A stretch of DNA of 5,740 nt from Burkholderiales bacterium (lineage in GTDB: Bacteria; Pseudomonadota; Gammaproteobacteria; Burkholderiales; Usitatibacteraceae): NCBI GenBank assembly GCA_025350945.1, contig JANXWW010000314.1:1-5740 (forward strand), written 5' to 3'. The translations under genes were made by a program, and so were the position numbers. Below are positions 4,278-5,740 of the stretch, piece by piece. Every line of letters starts with the position of its first letter. The first letter of the stretch is position 1. The notes under the pieces are model-generated. The model worked only from the letters and a program-made list of their open reading frames with translations. It made no database searches and was not told the origin of the DNA.

Positions 4278-5740
4278 ATGCTGCACATTGTCTGGTTTAA
4301 ACGCGATCTTCGTCTGAGTGACCATGCACCATTGGCATTTGCGGCCGCGCGTGGGCCCGTATTACCGCTGTATGTCATTGAACCCGATGTGTTCAACGCC
4401 GATGATTTCGCGTACCAGCATTGGGGCTTTATTCGTGAGTCGCTGACCGAATTGCGGGCTGAGCTGCACACGCTTGGCATTCCGCTCATCATTCGTCGCG
4501 GTGAAATGATCGCCGTGCTTGCCGCGCTGAAAAATGAACTTGGTGAATTTACGTTGGTGAGCCATGAAGAAACGGGCAACGATGTCACCTTCCAACGCGA
4601 CTTGCGTGTGAAAACGTGGTGTCATGAACAAAATATAACGTGGCAGGAGTTTCGTCAGCACGGTGTTATCCGCGCACTGACTGACCGCAACCGTTGGGCT
4701 TCGCGCTGGGATCGGCACATGAGTGAGCCGTTGATCGATGAGCCGTTATCCATCACGGCACCCGCTAAGGAAATTTTCAGCATCGACAATCTCGATGACA
4801 TTGACATCATTTTTCGCGAGCCCGACAAGTTGAATCGGCAACGCGGCGGGCGATCACGCGGTATCGATTTGCTCATTTCGTTTTTGGAAGTTCGCGGCCA
4901 GTATTATCGCAGCGCGATGTCATCGCCACTCAGCGCGGCTGATGAATGCTCGCGCCTTTCCGCGCATTTCGCCTACGGCACGGTGTCGATTCGCGAAGCC
5001 GCACAGGCGCTCTGGGCGCGGCGTTCCGCGGTGTTGGCAATGCCCGCCGAGGAGCGGCCGATCAATTTTTTGGCTTCGCTCAAATCCTTTGAATCGCGTT
5101 TGCACTGGCATTGCCACTTTATCCAAAAGCTGGAGAGCGAGCCCGCGATTGAATTCCGCAATGTGCATCGCGGCTTTGACGGCGTCCGCAATGAAGGCAT
5201 GCTGTCCGCCGATGAGCAAACAAAATTTTTCGCCTGGTCGCACGGCGAGACCGGCTACCCGATGATCGATGCGTGCATGAAAATGCTGCATGCGACAGGC
5301 TGGATAAATTTTCGCATGCGCGCAATGCTGGTGAGTTTTGCCAGCTATCAGTTGTGGCTGCATTGGCGGCATACGGGTGTTTATTTGGCTACACAGTTTC
5401 TCGATTACGAACCGGGCATTCATTACCCGCAAGTGCAAATGCAATCGGGCGTCACCGGCATCAACACGATCCGGATTTACAACCCGATCAAACAAGCGCG
5501 CGATCAGGACCCCGACGGCATCTTCGTACGTCGCTGGTTGCCAGCACTAGCGCGCGTGCCCAACGAATATATTTTTGAGCCTTGGACGATGCCGCACACA
5601 TTGCAAGAACATGTCGGTGTCAGCATCGGACGTGATTATCCGCAGCCGATTGTGGATCATCTTGAAAGCGCAAAATTCGCGCGCGATACCTTGTGGGCGC
5701 TACGCAAAGAGCCGACTGTGCGCGACGTGGCAAAGCAGGT
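4278..5740 (+). CDS. Photolyase/cryptochrome-family flavoprotein (3' end beyond the window)
   Basis: An open frame from ATG 4278 runs 487 codons to the edge. The N-terminal photolyase (antenna) alpha/beta domain covers about 1-130 and opens HIVWFKRDLRLSDHAPL (3-19). The FAD-binding domain covers about 190-430: GRSRGIDLLISFL (191-203), ECSRLSAHFAYGTVSIREA (223-241), SFESRLHWHCHF (270-281), ETGYPMIDACMKMLHATGW (324-342) and IRIYNPIKQARDQDPDGIF (398-416). It belongs to the DNA photolyase/cryptochrome superfamily, which uses blue light to repair pyrimidine dimers or to signal. Compared from memory with E. coli PhrB, Trp277 and Trp342 match W277 and W359. The E274, N378, W382 and W384 positions read Arg274, Gly380, Pro384 and Val386. 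SHEETGND (95-102) and QMQSGVTGIN (387-396) look typical of a proteobacterial subgroup annotated as photolyase. Repair function is therefore likely but unproven. The gene follows gpsA by 36 bases with no terminator between, and has no clear Shine-Dalgarno. Family length suggests only a short tail is missing. Confidence 0.92.
   Translation, partial: MLHIVWFKRDLRLSDHAPLAFAAARGPVLPLYVIEPDVFNADDFAYQHWGFIRESLTELRAELHTLGIPLIIRRGEMIAVLAALKNELGEFTLVSHEETGNDVTFQRDLRVKTWCHEQNITWQEFRQHGVIRALTDRNRWASRWDRHMSEPLIDEPLSITAPAKEIFSIDNLDDIDIIFREPDKLNRQRGGRSRGIDLLISFLEVRGQYYRSAMSSPLSAADECSRLSAHFAYGTVSIREAAQALWARRSAVLAMPAEERPINFLASLKSFESRLHWHCHFIQKLESEPAIEFRNVHRGFDGVRNEGMLSADEQTKFFAWSHGETGYPMIDACMKMLHATGWINFRMRAMLVSFASYQLWLHWRHTGVYLATQFLDYEPGIHYPQVQMQSGVTGINTIRIYNPIKQARDQDPDGIFVRRWLPALARVPNEYIFEPWTMPHTLQEHVGVSIGRDYPQPIVDHLESAKFARDTLWALRKEPTVRDVAKQ

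Noticed and set aside
4920..5495. 191-codon minus-strand open frame within the photolyase-like gene
   Set aside because: It is fully antisense to a well-conserved FAD-binding domain; His/Arg-rich content is typical of reverse-frame translation of GC-rich DNA.

Overview
The window looks like a chromosomal housekeeping segment from a proteobacterium, most likely a betaproteobacterium of the Burkholderiales or a relative. This rests on moderately GC-rich DNA with many GCG/CGC codons, protein sequences of betaproteobacterial flavour (judged from memory), and gene order. The divergent layout (phosphoglycerate mutase and EnvC one way; rhodanese, grxC, secB and gpsA the other) is the same neighbourhood as the E. 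coli gpmM-envC // yibN-grxC-secB-gpsA region. No tRNA, rRNA, insertion sequence, CRISPR array or prophage gene is visible.

Minus strand, 1-1227: gpmA (2,3-bisphosphoglycerate-dependent phosphoglycerate mutase), then after 28 bases the 5' part of an envC-like gene (signal peptide plus coiled coil) that runs off the left edge. Positions 1228-1446 form the divergent promoter region.

Plus strand, 1447-5740: six genes in one direction. They are a membrane-anchored rhodanese (YibN-like), grxC (glutaredoxin 3), secB (export chaperone), a secreted protein with two SH3b-like repeats, gpsA (glycerol-3-phosphate dehydrogenase, TTG start) and a photolyase/cryptochrome-family flavoprotein that runs off the right edge. 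Gaps between these genes are 15 to 62 bases. The themes are thiol redox and protein export (rhodanese, GrxC, SecB), the cell envelope (EnvC, SH3b protein), phospholipid precursor supply (GpsA) and light-dependent DNA repair or sensing (photolyase-like).

Two points stand out. First, a textbook intrinsic terminator (2728-2762) lies inside the signal-peptide codons of the SH3b gene, just after secB, so it either ends the secB transcript or attenuates the SH3b-gpsA-photolyase genes. Second, the photolyase-like protein, by hand alignment, lacks several active-site and electron-transfer residues of classical class I CPD photolyases. I see no clearly new multi-gene system; most of the window is ordinary core genome.
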